64,000 nt of DNA from contig JAGFJJ010000056.1 of the NCBI GenBank assembly GCA_024102815.1, forward strand, positions 1-64,000, read 5' to 3'. Below, piece after piece: positions 63,391-64,000 of the stretch. How positions within the stretch are numbered: position 1 is the stretch's first letter; each line of letters begins with the position of its first letter. Source of the stretch: Phycisphaerae bacterium (lineage in GTDB: Bacteria; Planctomycetota; Phycisphaerae; UBA1845). The position numbers and the translations under genes are program-made. Under the pieces are notes generated by a model. It was not told where the DNA came from, did not search any database, and saw only the letters and a list, made by a program, of their open reading frames with translations.

Positions 63391-64000
63391 TCAGTCGCCT
63401 TTCATCGATGCGTCAGCCGGTGTCAACGTATCCGGATTCATAATCTGCAGTCCAGCAGCCTGTTCGGGCGTCGTCTCGTGTGTTCCGTGGTCCATCGGCG
63501 ACGACGACGGCAGTTCTGCCGCATTGTCTTGCATAGGTGCTTGCTTTGCGGAGAGCATCTTCTCAATGGCTTCCTTCAGCTTGCTCTCGGCGTCCAGCAG
63601 GAATTGACCACTGACGACGACGCGGTCACCGGGCTCCAGGCCCTGGCGCACTTCGACCATACCGTCTTCGGCTTCTACTCCAACTCCAATGTCGCGTGGC
63701 TGGAACTTGCCGCCCGGAAGCGCCAGGAAGGCCACTTGACGAATGCCTGAGTCGATGTACGCCTCCCGTGGCACGAGTACGGCCTCTCTGCCAATCTGAC
63801 TCTTCAGCGTGACGGTGGCGTACATGCCGGGCTTGAGTGCCAGTTCGGGATTGGGGAACTCCAGCCGCACGTGAACGACACGGGTCTTTTCCTCAAGGTA
63901 CGGATAGATATAAACCGCTTCGCCCTCGTAGAAGCGTCCGGGCAGATAAGGCAGCGTCATCGTCGCCGGTTGGCCGATGCGCACCCATGGAAGCTGGTAT
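63391..64000 (-). CDS. cusB: CusB-like RND periplasmic adaptor (partial)
   Basis: C-terminal ~203 residues; the gene enters from the right edge, so the start is not seen. The first visible residues, YQLPWVRIGQPATM, continue as a membrane-fusion-protein beta-barrel and proximal domain: VRLEFPNPELALKPGMYATV, VLVPREAYIDSG, VEVRQGLEPGDRVVVSGQF. The tail has a Met/His-rich piece, PMDHGTHET. It links CusA to the outer-membrane channel. It lies 8 bp before the HMBD-repeat gene in the same operon. Confidence 0.88.
   Translation of the reverse strand, partial: YQLPWVRIGQPATMTLPYLPGRFYEGEAVYIYPYLEEKTRVVHVRLEFPNPELALKPGMYATVTLKSQIGREAVLVPREAYIDSGIRQVAFLALPGGKFQPRDIGVGVEAEDGMVEVRQGLEPGDRVVVSGQFLLDAESKLKEAIEKMLSAKQAPMQDNAAELPSSSPMDHGTHETTPEQAAGLQIMNPDTLTPADASMKGD

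Overview
The window is GC-rich DNA that looks like a Planctomycetota (possibly Phycisphaerae-like) chromosome. This is inferred from three very large secreted or RHS proteins that share a dockerin-like module, a thrombospondin-type-3 array, and the compact cassette of DUF2924 protein, large serine recombinase and HTH protein. No rRNA or tRNA gene was recognised, so the taxonomy is inference.

Layout. 1-12.2 kb: tail of an unknown gene; a 1251-aa secreted FG-GAP/TSP3 protein (725-4480); a minus-strand pair of a 58-aa protein and an SMC/RecF-like ATPase with zinc-binding elements (7666-5049), which resembles a defence-type operon; and an NMT1/SsuA-type ABC importer with a fourth membrane gene (8698-12200). 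12.4-30.4 kb: a phage-derived block. It has recombinase-cassette genes, a sigma-like factor, a RecE-like nuclease, a Sak4-like ATPase, DUF669, RusA, an SF2 helicase, a primase-polymerase, a ParB-methylase, a terminase small subunit and a GpA-type large terminase. It has no recognisable capsid, portal or tail gene. A three-gene inverted cassette and the relic of a second, HK97-type terminase close it.

30.6-38.0 kb: a 2150-aa RHS protein with the dockerin-like module spliced into it and a C-terminal HEFSH metallopeptidase-like tip. An overlapping lipoprotein gene (possible immunity) and a relic of another RHS core follow. 38.5-49.1 kb: a type I-G (formerly I-U) CRISPR-Cas locus with csb1, csb2, cas3, cas8, a cas4-cas1 fusion with an internal deletion, cas2 and an array of 29 repeats. 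The array looks frozen: the leader-proximal repeat carries a mutation that was never copied, and one spacer occurs twice. The C-terminal fragment of a type IIG-like methyltransferase abuts its far end.

49.5-55.7 kb: a secreted operon of a lipase-like hydrolase, a lipoprotein and a 1191-aa cysteine-rich protein ending in the same dockerin-like module. 56.7-64 kb: an ECF sigma/anti-sigma pair whose anti-sigma carries a Cys/His/Met cluster, convergent with a copper/silver efflux operon. That operon holds a CusB-like adaptor (cut by the window end), a six-repeat heavy-metal-binding protein, a CusA-like pump with an unusual insertion and a 49-aa membrane protein. The sigma pair is a plausible metal sensor for the pump, by position only.
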